A stretch of DNA of 64,000 nucleotides from WTFY01 sp965205275 (GTDB lineage Bacteria > Pseudomonadota > Gammaproteobacteria > UBA4575): positions 1,674,001 to 1,738,000 of the forward strand of contig OZ242168.1 of NCBI GenBank assembly GCA_965205275.1, written 5' to 3'. The translations under genes were made by a program, and so were the position numbers. How positions within the stretch are numbered: position 1 is the stretch's first letter; every line of letters begins with the position of its first letter. The notes below the pieces were generated by a model that saw only the letters and a program-made list of their open reading frames with translations, did not search any database and was not told where the DNA came from. Below, piece after piece: positions 42,948 through 51,753 of this stretch.

Positions 42948-44333
42948 GAGTTATGGTCGAAAGTGGTGTACGGCTGAATTGAAAAAAGGCGGCATATCTG
43001 GTTGAAATGGTTGTTACGAAGCAATTCATTCAACTGAGGAGATACGCCACCATGAGTAAGCATAACGTTGTCGCATTATCAGGTCGAGAGAAGATCCGTG
43101 ACGAGCTGACGGAGTTGATCCGCGACGGAGCACACAAGCTGATTGCACAGGGTCTGGAATTAGAGGTTAGTGAACTACTCTCGGCGTTGTCTGGGCGGCG
43201 AGATGAGGTGGGTCGTACGGCGGTGGTCAGGAACGGCTATCAGTCGGCGCGAGACATTCAGACCGGCATTGGCCCGGTAACGGTGCAGGTACCGAAGATA
43301 CGCAGCCGTGACGGCAAGCCGGTGAGTTTTCACTCGGCGCTGGTACCGCCGTATGTGCGCAAGACCGCGAGTCTGGAAGCGGCGCTGGCATGGCTGTATC
43401 TGAAGGGGATTTCCACCGGCGAGATGCAGCCGGCGCTGGAAGTGCTGCTGGGCGCCGAAGCCAAGGGTTTATCGGCGAGTACGGTATCGCGCCTGAGGCA
43501 GACGTGGCGGCAGGAATACGAGAGCTGGCGACGTCGTCGTTTAGGCCACGATCGCTGGGTGTATATCTGGGCGGACGGTATCTACAGTGGCCTGAGAGCG
43601 GATCGCCAGCGGCTGTGCGCGCTGGTAATCGTGGCCGTCAACGCGCGTGGTGACAAGCATTTTCTGGCGATCGAGGACGGCATTCGGGAGTCAACACAGA
43701 GTTGGCGCGAAGTGCTGCTGGATCTGAAGACACGCGGCATGAATGCCCCGGAACTGGCGCTCGGCGATGGTGCCCTGGGTTTCTGGGCGGCGCTCGAGGA
43801 AGTATTCCCGGCGACCCGTCAACAACGCTGCTGGATGCATAAGACCGGCAATGTGCTCAACGCGATGCCAAAGAGCGTTCAGCCGAAAGCCAAATCGGCG
43901 CTGCACGAGATCTGGCAGGCCGCCACCCGCGAGCATGCCGAGCAGGCTTTTGATCAGTTTATCGTCACCTATGAAGCCAGGTATCCGAAGGCGACCAACT
44001 GCCTGCTCAAGGATCGGCAATCGTTAATGACGTTCTATGATTTTCCCGCAGTGCACTGGCAGCACCTTCGAACGACCAATCCGATCGAGTCGACCTTTGC
44101 CACCATCCGTCATCGTACGACACGAACAAAAGGCTGTATGACGCGCGACAGTTTATTGCACATGATGTTCAAGCTTGGCCAGTGCGCTGAGAAGAACTGG
44201 CGAAAACTACGCGGCTTTGCATACCTGGCGAAGATTGTTGAAGGCGTGAAATTTATTAACGGAGAAGAAATTGAACAATCAGACCAGGTTGCCGCTTGAT
44301 TTCATCGGCATACACCAGATTTGACAATAGCTC
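42948..44333 (+). mobile_element. IS256-family insertion sequence, apparently intact
   Basis: The 1386-bp element has imperfect terminal inverted repeats, GAGTTATGGTCGAAAGTGG at the left and the complement of GAGCTATTGTCAAATCTGG at the right. It is flanked by a perfect 9-bp duplication GAAAATCAT (42939-42947 and 44334-44342), as expected for IS256 transposition. It lies inside the IS481-type transposase after about eight codons. The intact target duplication and uninterrupted transposase suggest a recent insertion. Confidence 0.9.
43052..44299 (+). CDS. IS256-family transposase (mutator type)
   Basis: DDE transposase of 415 aa, uninterrupted. ATG 43052 follows GAGGAG. Family features are VQVPKIRSRDGKPVSFHSALVPPYVRK, GISTGEMQPALEVLLG, the catalytic Asp region WVYIWADGIYSGLR, LALGDGALGFWAALEEVFPATRQQRCWMHKTGNVL, and the late Glu in TNPIESTFATIRHRTTRTKGC. 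It occupies nearly the whole element, and its stop lies inside the right inverted repeat. Confidence 0.93.
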   Translation: MSKHNVVALSGREKIRDELTELIRDGAHKLIAQGLELEVSELLSALSGRRDEVGRTAVVRNGYQSARDIQTGIGPVTVQVPKIRSRDGKPVSFHSALVPPYVRKTASLEAALAWLYLKGISTGEMQPALEVLLGAEAKGLSASTVSRLRQTWRQEYESWRRRRLGHDRWVYIWADGIYSGLRADRQRLCALVIVAVNARGDKHFLAIEDGIRESTQSWREVLLDLKTRGMNAPELALGDGALGFWAALEEVFPATRQQRCWMHKTGNVLNAMPKSVQPKAKSALHEIWQAATREHAEQAFDQFIVTYEARYPKATNCLLKDRQSLMTFYDFPAVHWQHLRTTNPIESTFATIRHRTTRTKGCMTRDSLLHMMFKLGQCAEKNWRKLRGFAYLAKIVEGVKFINGEEIEQSDQVAA

Positions 44334-45173
44334 GAAAATCATCAAGCATACGGTTGGATTGCTCAATCTGGCCGAGGAATTGGGTAATGTATCGAAGGCC
44401 TGCAAGGTCATGGGCGTTTCCCGGGACACGTTTTACCGTTATCAGGCAGCGGTTGAGGAAGGCGGGATTGAGGCGCTGTTTGAGCAGTCACGCCGTAAGC
44501 CGAACTTGATCAACCGTGTAGACGGTGGTGCATGCCTTGGATTTTCCGGCCTATGGTCAGGCGCGTACCAGTAATGAGCTGCGCAAGCGAGGGATCTTTA
44601 TTTTTGCCAGCAGGGTTCGCAGTGTCTGGCTGCCTCATCGTCTGGTGAACTTCAAGCTGCGGCTGAAGGCGCTGGAAGCCAGGGTGACGGAGGATGGCCT
44701 GATCCTGACCGAGGCCAGGTGGCCACTCTGGAGAAGAAGAAGCACGACGATGGGTCTGTGGCGAGATCGAGACGGCCCATCCCGGTTACCTGGGGTCCCA
44801 GGATACGTTCTATGTTGGCACCCTGAAGGGTGTGGGCCGTATCTACCAGCAGACGTTTGTGGACACCAACAGCAAAGTGGCCTTTACCAAATTCTATACC
44901 ACCAAGACGCCGATCACCTCAGCGGACCTGCTCAATGACCAGGTACTCCCCTTCTTTGAAAAGCATGTGTTGCCCCTGCTACGTGTCCTGACGAACCGGG
45001 GCACCGAGTTCAGGAGTTCTATCAGGTCACGTTCCGCAAGAAAGTCTATGCAGATATCCATGCGCTGCAATCGGACCTGGACGAATGGCTGCAGTACTAT
45101 AATAATGAACGCACCCATCAGGGAAAAGTGTGCTGTGGGCAAACCCCCATGGCCACATTGGAACAAGGCAAGC

Positions 45174-45275
45174 TGTCAAGCACCCTGTGCATGTACCAGG
45201 TGTTGAGAGAGAGCTGGAACGATAGACTCAGGGACAGGAGGCCGGTAATCCAGGGATTGATGGGGCCGGGTGTGG
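45174..45275 (+). repeat. Dispersed repeat, copy A
   Basis: Starts near GTCAAGC, then a CCTG...GTACCAGG hairpin-like core, then TTGAGAGAGAG and GGACAGGAGGCCGGTAATC with CCAGGGATTG. The same order of motifs recurs at 50304-50405 and 53103-53153. This copy abuts the broken end of the IS481-type transposase. Its identity is unknown; it may be the end of another mobile element. Confidence 0.6.
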
Positions 45276-45372
45276 TTGTGCTGATGGACCCATTGTGCAA
45301 TTACGGATTGTGCTTCGTTCGATGAGTAAAAGGCTTCCGCATTCAGCACACTCGGTACCGTGAGCGCGCAGT

Positions 45373-45693
45373 TCAGTTGCCTGGCGGTCGGTAAATCACG
45401 CTCTTCTTTACCGCCCCGTCAATGATCTCCGGTGTTATCAATACGGTACAGGACACGGTCAAAGCCCCAGCAGCGCTGACGAACATCGAGAACGCGGCTG
45501 CCTCCTCTTCATTGGGAAAATCGGCAATCAGCAGGAGGTCGTCGTCCCCGAAAGCGTAATAGAAGCCTTCGAGCGTGCCACCTAGCTCCTCCACGGTTTG
45601 CCTGAGAGCATCCCGGCGTCCTGTGCCGCCCTCTTTGATCAGACCTTTAACGCCTGCCTGGGTGTAATTTGTTCGAAACAGATACTTAGCCAT
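45373..45693 (-). CDS. GYD-domain protein
   Basis: The 106-aa protein fits the GYD family, small alpha/beta barrel-like proteins of unknown function: MAKYLFRTNYTQAGVKGLIKEGG, RRDALRQTVEELGGTLEGFYYAFGDDDLLLIADFPN, and a C-terminal EIIDGAVKKSVIYRPPG. The catalogued family has no established reaction. It lies just inside repeat copy A and is GC-richer than the cargo that follows. Confidence 0.8.
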   Translation of the reverse strand: MAKYLFRTNYTQAGVKGLIKEGGTGRRDALRQTVEELGGTLEGFYYAFGDDDLLLIADFPNEEEAAAFSMFVSAAGALTVSCTVLITPEIIDGAVKKSVIYRPPGN

Positions 45694-46288
45694 TTCTTCT
45701 CCGCTTACCAGTTTACGGTACGTAAATGATGGGTGCTTGCATCGACTCAGTCAAGGTGTTGTCCGTTTTCAAACAAATGAGGCAGATGAACGTTTAATTT
45801 AAGCGAGTGTTTTGCCCATCATTATCATGTTACGCGGTGTGCGCCGTCAGTAGTAGTCGGACCAACCGGTTGGTTTGAATAAGAGAGACCTTTAGCTCAT
45901 CGTTACCCTGAAGAGGAACGATGTGTCAAGTGAATTTAGGAATTGCGTTCCATTATCTATGAGAGAAAAGATTGATTTTCGACAAATAATTTATTTGCAT
46001 ACTGTTTTAGATGTTCTAAAGCGCATTAAATTGTAGTAGTTCTAGGTTGTTTAAATTGATTTGGTGCTGAGATCAGACAAGAGTTTGGGAATTGTAAATT
46101 TCTGATAACCAGACACATAATGCCCGCTTTCTGCCAAAAGCGGGCATCGCTAGATTTTTTAAATCACACAACGTGTGAATTACTTTAATATATATAACTT
46201 ATTTAAAAGCTAAAAATAAGTAATTACCTCTTGTTTTTGGATATCTGTAGAATTTGTATCACATAAACATACAAAAAAGGTTTGAATT
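45694..46288. other. AT-rich intergenic stretch before the cupin gene
   Basis: No gene is visible across 595 bases. The left third keeps moderate GC; the right part is very AT-rich. It contains one strong hairpin with a T-run, listed separately. The cupin promoter should lie in 46160-46270. Confidence 0.5.
46120..46160 (+). terminator. Strong hairpin plus T-run, isolated from any upstream gene
   Basis: ATGCCCGCTTT (46120-46130) pairs perfectly with AAAGCGGGCAT (46137-46147) across a 6-base loop, followed by six T at 46155-46160. This looks like an intrinsic terminator on the + strand, but no + strand gene lies upstream within the cargo block. It could end a small RNA or act as an attenuator for the cupin gene 129 bases downstream. 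Confidence 0.6.
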
Positions 46289-46657
46289 ATGTCTTTACCA
46301 CAAATGCTAAAAGCAAACATCGATAACGCAAAATCTGAGGCTCACGGAAAAATCTCCAAACAAGTTGTAGAGTTAGACGAAGTTACAGCAATCAAAGTTA
46401 CATTTGATCCGGGTGCAAAGTGGTCTGTTGATCTTAAAGAATATGCGGGCACCAAATCCTGCCTGCTACCACACGTTGCATATGTAATCTCCGGTGCAAT
46501 TGAAATTTTGATGGATGATGGTTCAAAAGAAACATTTCGTAAAGGTGACATTATGATGTTACCACCGGGACATGATGCCTGGACGGTCGGTGATGAGCCG
46601 TGTGAGTTTATTCAAATGTCACAAGGTGATAATTATTATGCTGATCGTTGCCATTAA
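46289..46657 (+). CDS. Small single-domain cupin protein
   Basis: The 122-aa protein has one cupin barrel: LLPHVAYVISGAIEILMDDGSKETFRKGDIMMLPPGHDAWTVGDEPCEFIQM. The usual first-motif metal histidines are only partly present (LPHVAYVISG, and PGHDAW in the second motif), so metal binding is uncertain. The gene is AT-rich and starts the cargo block together with the broken DUF427 and SagB-like genes. The substrate is unknown. Confidence 0.8.
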   Translation: MSLPQMLKANIDNAKSEAHGKISKQVVELDEVTAIKVTFDPGAKWSVDLKEYAGTKSCLLPHVAYVISGAIEILMDDGSKETFRKGDIMMLPPGHDAWTVGDEPCEFIQMSQGDNYYADRCH

Positions 46658-46744
46658 TATAGTAGTTATTAGTTAAATAAATATTTGACTATGGAATGTC
46701 CGCTATTGGCCGAAAGCAAACAGGGGAGGTGAATTAATTATTTA

Positions 46745-47015
46745 AGACAAAAAATTTGGAATGGAGAAATCATTACAGAAAGCAACAACACAATTGTGGT
46801 TGAAAATGATCATGATTTCCCTCCCAACTCAATTAATCATCTATGCCTGGAAGAAAGCTCCACACACACTACCTGTAATTGGAAAGGTATTGCGGGTTAT
46901 TACACGTTAGTTGTGAATGACAAGCGTAATGCTTGCTGCTTGGTACTATCCTGATACAAGGGAAAAGGCCAATTTTTTACATGGTAAATTACTTCAGGTG
47001 CCAGTAAGCAGGTAG
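46745..47015 (+). pseudogene. DUF427-family gene remnant, frameshifted
   Basis: Translation gives KIWNGEIITESNNTIVVEND, then DHDFPPNSINHLCLEESSTH and CNWKGIAGYYTLVVNDKRN, the DUF427 pattern. The frame then breaks at the repeated TGCT around 46931-46940, and WYYPDTREKANFLHGK continues in another frame. The start is also missing: GGGGAGGTG near 46723 is followed by no in-frame ATG, GTG or TTG at the right place. It overlaps the 3' end of the opposite SagB-like gene. Confidence 0.7.
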
Positions 47016-48668
47016 TGGTTGTATACGTGGATCATCCACGGGTGCGCCCACAGTAAAATGGTACAAACTCTGCCAACTGTGGTCATGAATGCCTAGTACA
47101 TCATGCATGGTATCATCAAAAAAGCAACCGATCCCCGTAGAACGAATACCCGCTGCTTCGGCATCAAGGTACAGGATTTGACCTATTAATCCGGTTTCCC
47201 AAAACATGCGGGGATAAAATAAAGGTCCATATTTATCAAGACTTTCATTGAAGTCTGCCAGCATTCCCAATGCATAGGCACCATCCGACGCTATATCTTG
47301 ATGGCAACTGATTATTTTTGCGGCATCACGTATATCGATTTCTTGCAGCATGTAAAAAGGAAGAGTTTCCGGGCAATGTTCGGGTTTGCTCCAACGAAAT
47401 TCTGGATGTAACGACAATTTTAATGAAGATTCATGATCAGGATTGCGAACGAGTAAATATATACCTGCTGGTAAATCATCTACACGGTGAATGAAAATAG
47501 CGAGTGAAATGCATGCTTGCCAAGGTAATACTTCCGCTACACTTTTGCTCATATGCGGAGATACATGTGCCATCATTGTATAAAATGTATCTTTGCTGAT
47601 CGTGCTACGCCCATCCATCGCCAGCGCACTTCGACGTCCCCTTATTATTCTTCGAGCTGAAACCTGCCTGTCTATATCGAATTCAGTTTTATGATTATCT
47701 CCTGCAGAGGAATACCGATTGGGATGCCAATGAAACTGGCTGTCAGCATGACATGCTTCAGCAACGCGCTCAATGATTGGCCAGTCATGATGATAATCAC
47801 TTAATTTATTTGGACCTCCATCAAATTCGATCGCATTCAGCCGCTCAAGTAATGCAGGAGGGAGATTAATAAAAGGGTCTGTTGGTGTTATGTCTTTAGC
47901 CGACGGAAAAATTGCCAGCAGGCAATCTGGATGTTCTGCCTCGGCGTCTTCTTGTTGGCGTAGTCCCAACAGTGTTATCAGTTCGTCATCCGTTACAGAA
48001 CTTATCAACTTGGTTTTCCAACCGAGAGCCGCTGCGGCAAAAGTGACTGCACCAATCGCATGTCCGACATCGTGATGACAGTAACGAAAGGCACGTTCAC
48101 CGTATTTCCATGATTCACGCCAATAGATCGAGGTCAGTGAAATTAACAGGGAATCGGTTGGTAGATTCTGGCTTATGGCGTTCCATTCCGTATTCGTTAG
48201 GGTGGCTCGATTTTCTAATGCATGTGCTTGAGCAGAATAATGGTAGACAGCGGTTACTTCACTTAAATCATTTATGGGTCCTGCTATTAAATACGCCTCG
48301 GTGGGATGGAGATTGCCGCTTGAAGGATTAACACGCAAGGACCAGCGATTCCCGCCTGCCTGTTTCCAGGCAGAGATTGCGAGGCTCTCGTAGAAGAGAT
48401 GACTGATTGAATCCCTATTTATTGGGGCCGCAGGTTCGTTACATGTATTAAATAATGAGTCATAGGTTGGTGTTTCAGTGATCTGCGGATGGTCAAGTGG
48501 AATTGTTAAGGTTGGGTTGTAACGCCGGAATGGATCGGGTTGACTCTTCCAGTCCATGTAGCCCAATGAACGTGAGTAGCGTTGAAGTTGATGCTTAGTT
48601 TGATTGTGATACTCGTATACGAAATCAAGGTTAGTGGTGTTACGATGTTTCTTGGACATTTTTGTCAA
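46989..48668 (-). CDS. SagB/ThcOx-type double-domain nitroreductase
   Basis: The 559-aa protein contains two flavin nitroreductase-like domains. The first spans about residues 85-270 (SLRVNPSSGNLHPTEAYLIAG, then RAFRYCHHDVGHAIGAVTFAAAALGW). The second spans about 335-555 (RRIIRGRRSALAMDGRSTISKDTFYTMM, then PRMFWETGLIGQILYLDAEAAGIRSTGIGCFFDD). SagB-like enzymes oxidise azolines in peptide natural-product pathways, but no cyclodehydratase or precursor peptide gene is next to it, so it is probably a stand-alone oxidoreductase. Its AT-rich composition suggests acquisition. The start could be 48668 or 48659. Confidence 0.85.
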   Translation of the reverse strand: MTKMSKKHRNTTNLDFVYEYHNQTKHQLQRYSRSLGYMDWKSQPDPFRRYNPTLTIPLDHPQITETPTYDSLFNTCNEPAAPINRDSISHLFYESLAISAWKQAGGNRWSLRVNPSSGNLHPTEAYLIAGPINDLSEVTAVYHYSAQAHALENRATLTNTEWNAISQNLPTDSLLISLTSIYWRESWKYGERAFRYCHHDVGHAIGAVTFAAAALGWKTKLISSVTDDELITLLGLRQQEDAEAEHPDCLLAIFPSAKDITPTDPFINLPPALLERLNAIEFDGGPNKLSDYHHDWPIIERVAEACHADSQFHWHPNRYSSAGDNHKTEFDIDRQVSARRIIRGRRSALAMDGRSTISKDTFYTMMAHVSPHMSKSVAEVLPWQACISLAIFIHRVDDLPAGIYLLVRNPDHESSLKLSLHPEFRWSKPEHCPETLPFYMLQEIDIRDAAKIISCHQDIASDGAYALGMLADFNESLDKYGPLFYPRMFWETGLIGQILYLDAEAAGIRSTGIGCFFDDTMHDVLGIHDHSWQSLYHFTVGAPVDDPRIQPLPAYWHLK

Positions 48669-48756
48669 AACAATTTTATAGACTGTACCTACTCAGGTAT
48701 TGTATTCGTTAGCATGAATATAATAACCTTAGTAGAGAATAACTCTTTAACTAGTT

Positions 48757-49015
48757 ATGAATAAGCTATATGTAACCATTCTTTTAGTGTTAATTTCAGC
48801 ATGTAGCACCTCAACACAAAATGGTGATATACAAATAGGTCCTTCGTAGTAAGAACAACACGCGCTCTTACATCGGCTTACCATCAAGACGTGCCATGCC
48901 AGATAATAAGGTAAGGTTGGAAACAGTCGTATTGTCTCCTATTACAGACCGATCGGAAGCTGCTCAAGCAGCTTGGTACTTTGTTGTCATGTCCCCTGGG
49001 AAAAACCTGTTATGA
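48757..49015 (+). pseudogene. Remnant of a small lipoprotein gene
   Basis: ATG 48757 encodes a lipoprotein signal, MNKLYVTILLVLISACSTST, that stops after 30 codons at 48849. The next 160 bases stay open in another frame, encoding RSYIGLPSRRAMPDNKVRLETVV and WYFVVMSPGKNLL, which ends at 49013-49015. One frameshift near the stop would join them into a lipoprotein of about 85 aa. No family was recognised. Confidence 0.4.
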
Positions 49016-49184
49016 GAGATTTACACCCAAAACCGGTTAAAGTTTAGGGGGCGAAGACCATTATCGTTTCGCGGCCTGCCAAACCCCTTCACTAGGGAGG
49101 GCAATTTGGCTGTAAGAAACATTCTTTCATTGTATTTGTCAGAATTTACAGTACACCATACACCAATCCGGGAGTGTCAATATC

Positions 49185-50279
49185 ATGCAGATCGTTTCGC
49201 TAGTTGTAGCCTTGACCGCCAGCGCTGTATTTTTCTTTGCCGGTGTTGAAGCGGATGCCGCCTCAACACCGGTTAATGGCGAAACCGTTTCATGCTACGA
49301 CCGGACTGTGCAACCTCAGACGGCGGTTATAGACACCCACTTGCACTTCCGTCCGTTCGGAGGCAAGGCACTGCCGTTTGAGGAGGTAGTTCAGTACCTT
49401 GAAAAAGCAGGCGTGCGGTTCGCAACTGTGCAGGGCATCGGCCAGATGTTACCGGTGTCATCATCATGTACATACTATCTCGACTGTCCCGGAACGCCGG
49501 TAATGCCTACTTTAAAGAATGACTTTTTTAATGCCGTCAATTACGTCATCAAGGGTTCAGGTACGGTCCACATGACATTATCTATGAGCTTCCCAGACCT
49601 CACCCAGCCGGAAACTGTGCTCGATGGCATGCGGCTGCTGGATAAGGAATTTCCTGGGGTGTTCAAGTGGATGGGTGAAGTCAACCTGGTTAAGCAGGCG
49701 CTCTTTGGTAACCACCGTCATGCCGTTCCCATGGCCAAGATTAAGGAATGGGCGCCGTTCATGGCTGAACTGCGCAAACGCAACATGCCTATCGCCATTC
49801 ACTCAGATCTGGGCAGTGATGAGGAACCAACCCGTTACTTGCCTTGGATCGAAGAGGTGTTGCATCTGTACCCTGATAACAAGATCATCTGGATGCATCT
49901 AGGATTGTCACGGGAACTCGCCACAATCGACGCCGACAAACATATCGCGATTCTGCAGTCGTTGCTTGACCGCTATCCAAATCTGATGCTTGACATTGCT
50001 TGGCGAGTGATTGAGGACAACTACTTCTCAGACCCCGAGTTACGAGTGCAGTACATATCGTTCTTGAACGCTTATTCCGACCGCATTCTGCCTGGATCAG
50101 ACTTTGTTGCTTCCATCGGCAAAAGCTTCGAGGTGTATCAAGCGGAACTCGAAACCACCAGCCGGATCATCAGCTACCTCGACGACGATGCGTTCCGGAA
50201 TATTGCACTCGGCAAGAATTACTTCAGACTGCTTGGTTTAGATGAGAATGCGCCTGAAGTATGCCCTCGTACTGATTGA
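49185..50279 (+). CDS. Exported amidohydrolase-family (ACMSD-like) metal hydrolase
   Basis: The 364-aa protein has a signal peptide (IVSLVVALTASAVFFFAGVEADA) and an amidohydrolase barrel. Metal-ligand motifs appear in order: AVIDTHLHF (HxH), PIAIHSDLG, IIWMHLGLS and the closing aspartate in ILPGSDFVAS. This order fits the amidohydrolase-2/ACMSD-like group, which includes decarboxylases and lactonases; the substrate is unknown. Export is unusual for that group. It is the last cargo gene before repeat copy B. Confidence 0.8.
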   Translation: MQIVSLVVALTASAVFFFAGVEADAASTPVNGETVSCYDRTVQPQTAVIDTHLHFRPFGGKALPFEEVVQYLEKAGVRFATVQGIGQMLPVSSSCTYYLDCPGTPVMPTLKNDFFNAVNYVIKGSGTVHMTLSMSFPDLTQPETVLDGMRLLDKEFPGVFKWMGEVNLVKQALFGNHRHAVPMAKIKEWAPFMAELRKRNMPIAIHSDLGSDEEPTRYLPWIEEVLHLYPDNKIIWMHLGLSRELATIDADKHIAILQSLLDRYPNLMLDIAWRVIEDNYFSDPELRVQYISFLNAYSDRILPGSDFVASIGKSFEVYQAELETTSRIISYLDDDAFRNIALGKNYFRLLGLDENAPEVCPRTD

Positions 50280-50303
50280 GTTCAATTCGTTCTAAATTGC
50301 CGT

Positions 50304-50405
50304 GTGTCAAGCCCTCTGGGTATGTACCAGGTTTTGAGAGAGAGTCGGAGCGGTGGTTTCAGGGGCAGGCGGTCGATTATCCAGGGATTGGTGAGGCCGG
50401 GAGTT
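50304..50405 (+). repeat. Dispersed repeat, copy B
   Basis: Contains GTCAAGCCCTCTGGG, then TATGTACCAGGTTTTGAGAG, then GGGGCAGGCGGTCGATTATC with CCAGGGATTG. It aligns with copy A in the same orientation and starts 25 bases after the amidohydrolase stop. Copies A and B bracket about 5 kb of cargo. The sequence continues in an unassigned stretch to 50580. Confidence 0.6.
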
Positions 50406-50636
50406 CCAAAGCAGCTAATCTTTCCAGCAGGAATAAAAGGGATAATCACCTTCCATTATGATCCCCGGCGGGTCCGGTACTACTGTGCAGGGTATCCATA
50501 TCATGAAACTGTACCCAGCCGTCGAGACCAGTTTAAAACTCTCGTAACAGGTTTCTATCAGGATGTCAAGCCCCTGTAAAGGTTCAGATACCTATGGCAC
50601 TTTTCAGTGATCGTGAGCAAGGGATCTGAATGAGGG

Positions 50637-50669
50637 GGTGCAGAGGGAGGCGTGGCCTCTCTCTGCACC
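50637..50669 (+). repeat. Strong hairpin in the leader of the IS481-like element
   Basis: GGTGCAGAGGGAGGC (50637-50651) pairs with GCCTCTCTCTGCACC (50655-50669) with one mismatch and a 3-base loop. A second small inverted repeat, GGATCGGGTATCC, starts at 50670. Such a structure upstream of a transposase can block read-through transcription or translation. Confidence 0.55.
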
Positions 50670-50724
50670 GGATCGGGTATCCTCCAGTGAACCAACCACA
50701 GCCACTGGAACAGGAGACCCGAGC

Positions 50725-51727
50725 ATGGACATTAAATCCCTTCGTATTCGATCATACAAGAGCTTCGTAGGTCGACGAACACGTACCCGAGGCGGCGGGT
50801 GAGCGCTACCGCAGGTTGCAGGCGTACCAGCGCTTGCGTGCGGCGGGCTGCAGCGAGGCCGGCGCCCTGGACGCAGCTGGAGATCAGCCGGCGCACCCTG
50901 TACCGCTGGAAGGCCGTCCTGGCCGCAGGCGGTGTGCACGCCCTGGCGCCGCATTCGAGCCGCCCGCGGCGGCACCGGTGTCCGGCCTATACGCCGCAGG
51001 ACGTGAGGGCGGTGCTGGCCCTGCGCCGCAAGTACCCGTTTATGGGCAAGGCGCGCCTGCAGGTCCTGCTGGGGCGCGAGGGCGTGGCACTGAGTGTGTC
51101 GAGCGTCGGGCGCATCCTCAGCCGGGCGCTGGCCCGCGGTGTGATCCGGCCCGCCGCGTTCTGCGAAGGCAGGCATGCGCCGAAGCGCCCGCGCCGCTTC
51201 GCCCGCTGGGCACGGCGCTGGAAGTACGGCGCGAAGGCGCGTACCCCGGGCGAGCTGATGCAGATCGACCACATGACCTATGTGCGAGACGGCGACACCG
51301 TCAAGGAGTTCCGCGCCGTGTGCCCGGTGTCGAAGTTCATGGTCACGCGCGCCTGCTCACGGGCCACTGCCGGGCACGCCCGCCGCTTCCTGCACGAACT
51401 GCTGGCGGCCCTGCCGTTCCCGCTCGTCTCCATCCAGGTCGACGGCGGCAGCGAGTTCATGGCCGGCTTCGAGGCGTCCAGGTGAAGCGCTGCACATCCC
51501 GCTGCATGTGTTGCCGCCCAAGCATCCCCAGTACAACGGCTGTGTGGAACGCGCCAACCGCGCTGCCCGGCATCGAGTTCTGGGGACGCTACGATGGCCC
51601 CCTGAGCATCGACCCGGTGCAGGCCGCCCTCGCCGGCTATGAGTTCTTCTACAACTATGAACGCCCCCACGCAGCACTCGACTGGAAAACGCCCAACGAG
51701 TACCTTGTCACCCTGGAGGCCGCCTGA
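50725..51727 (+). pseudogene. IS481-like transposase with several frameshifts
   Basis: The start MDIKSLRIRSYKSFV is preceded by AGGAG. The protein continues in shifted frames: VDEHVPEAAGERYRRLQAYQ after a 1-base change near 50769, ISRRTLYRWKAVLAAGGVHAL after one near 50877, the integrase core (GELMQIDHMTYV and VSIQVDGGSEFMAGFE) to about 51480, then IPLHVLPPKHPQYNGCVERAN, then YNYERPHAALDWKTPNEYL. At least four frameshifts make it inactive. Confidence 0.8.
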
Positions 51728-51753
51728 TCCCACAGTGCCATAGGTACTGAACC

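Larger units (their letters stand above)
42922..45186 (+). pseudogene. IS481-type transposase, split by an IS256 element and degraded
   Basis: Reading across the IS256 insertion (42922-42947 joined to 44343 onward) restores STNEKIIKHTVGLLNLAEELGNVSKACKVMGVSRDTFYRYQ, a typical IS481-family N-terminus. Further on, FPAYGQARTSNELRKRG, IYQQTFVDTNSKVAFTKFYTTKTPITSADLLNDQVLPFFE and LDEWLQYYNNERTHQGK follow in different frames. At least three frameshifts and an internal deletion of the DDE core region (after VLTNRGTEF) make it non-functional. Its right end is lost next to the dispersed repeat at 45174. Confidence 0.85.
50581..51753 (+). mobile_element. IS481-like insertion sequence with decayed transposase
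   Basis: Both ends are visible: GGTTCAGATACCTATGGCAC at 50581-50600, and its near-perfect inverted copy AGTGCCATAGGTACTGAACC at 51734-51753. The 1173-bp element carries one transposase gene in the same direction. No clear target duplication is left. Its right end directly truncates the ISNCY-like element that follows. Confidence 0.75.

Noticed and set aside
46989..48668. Thiazole/oxazole-modified peptide cluster based on the SagB-like protein
   Set aside because: No cyclodehydratase, docking protein, transporter or precursor peptide was seen nearby.
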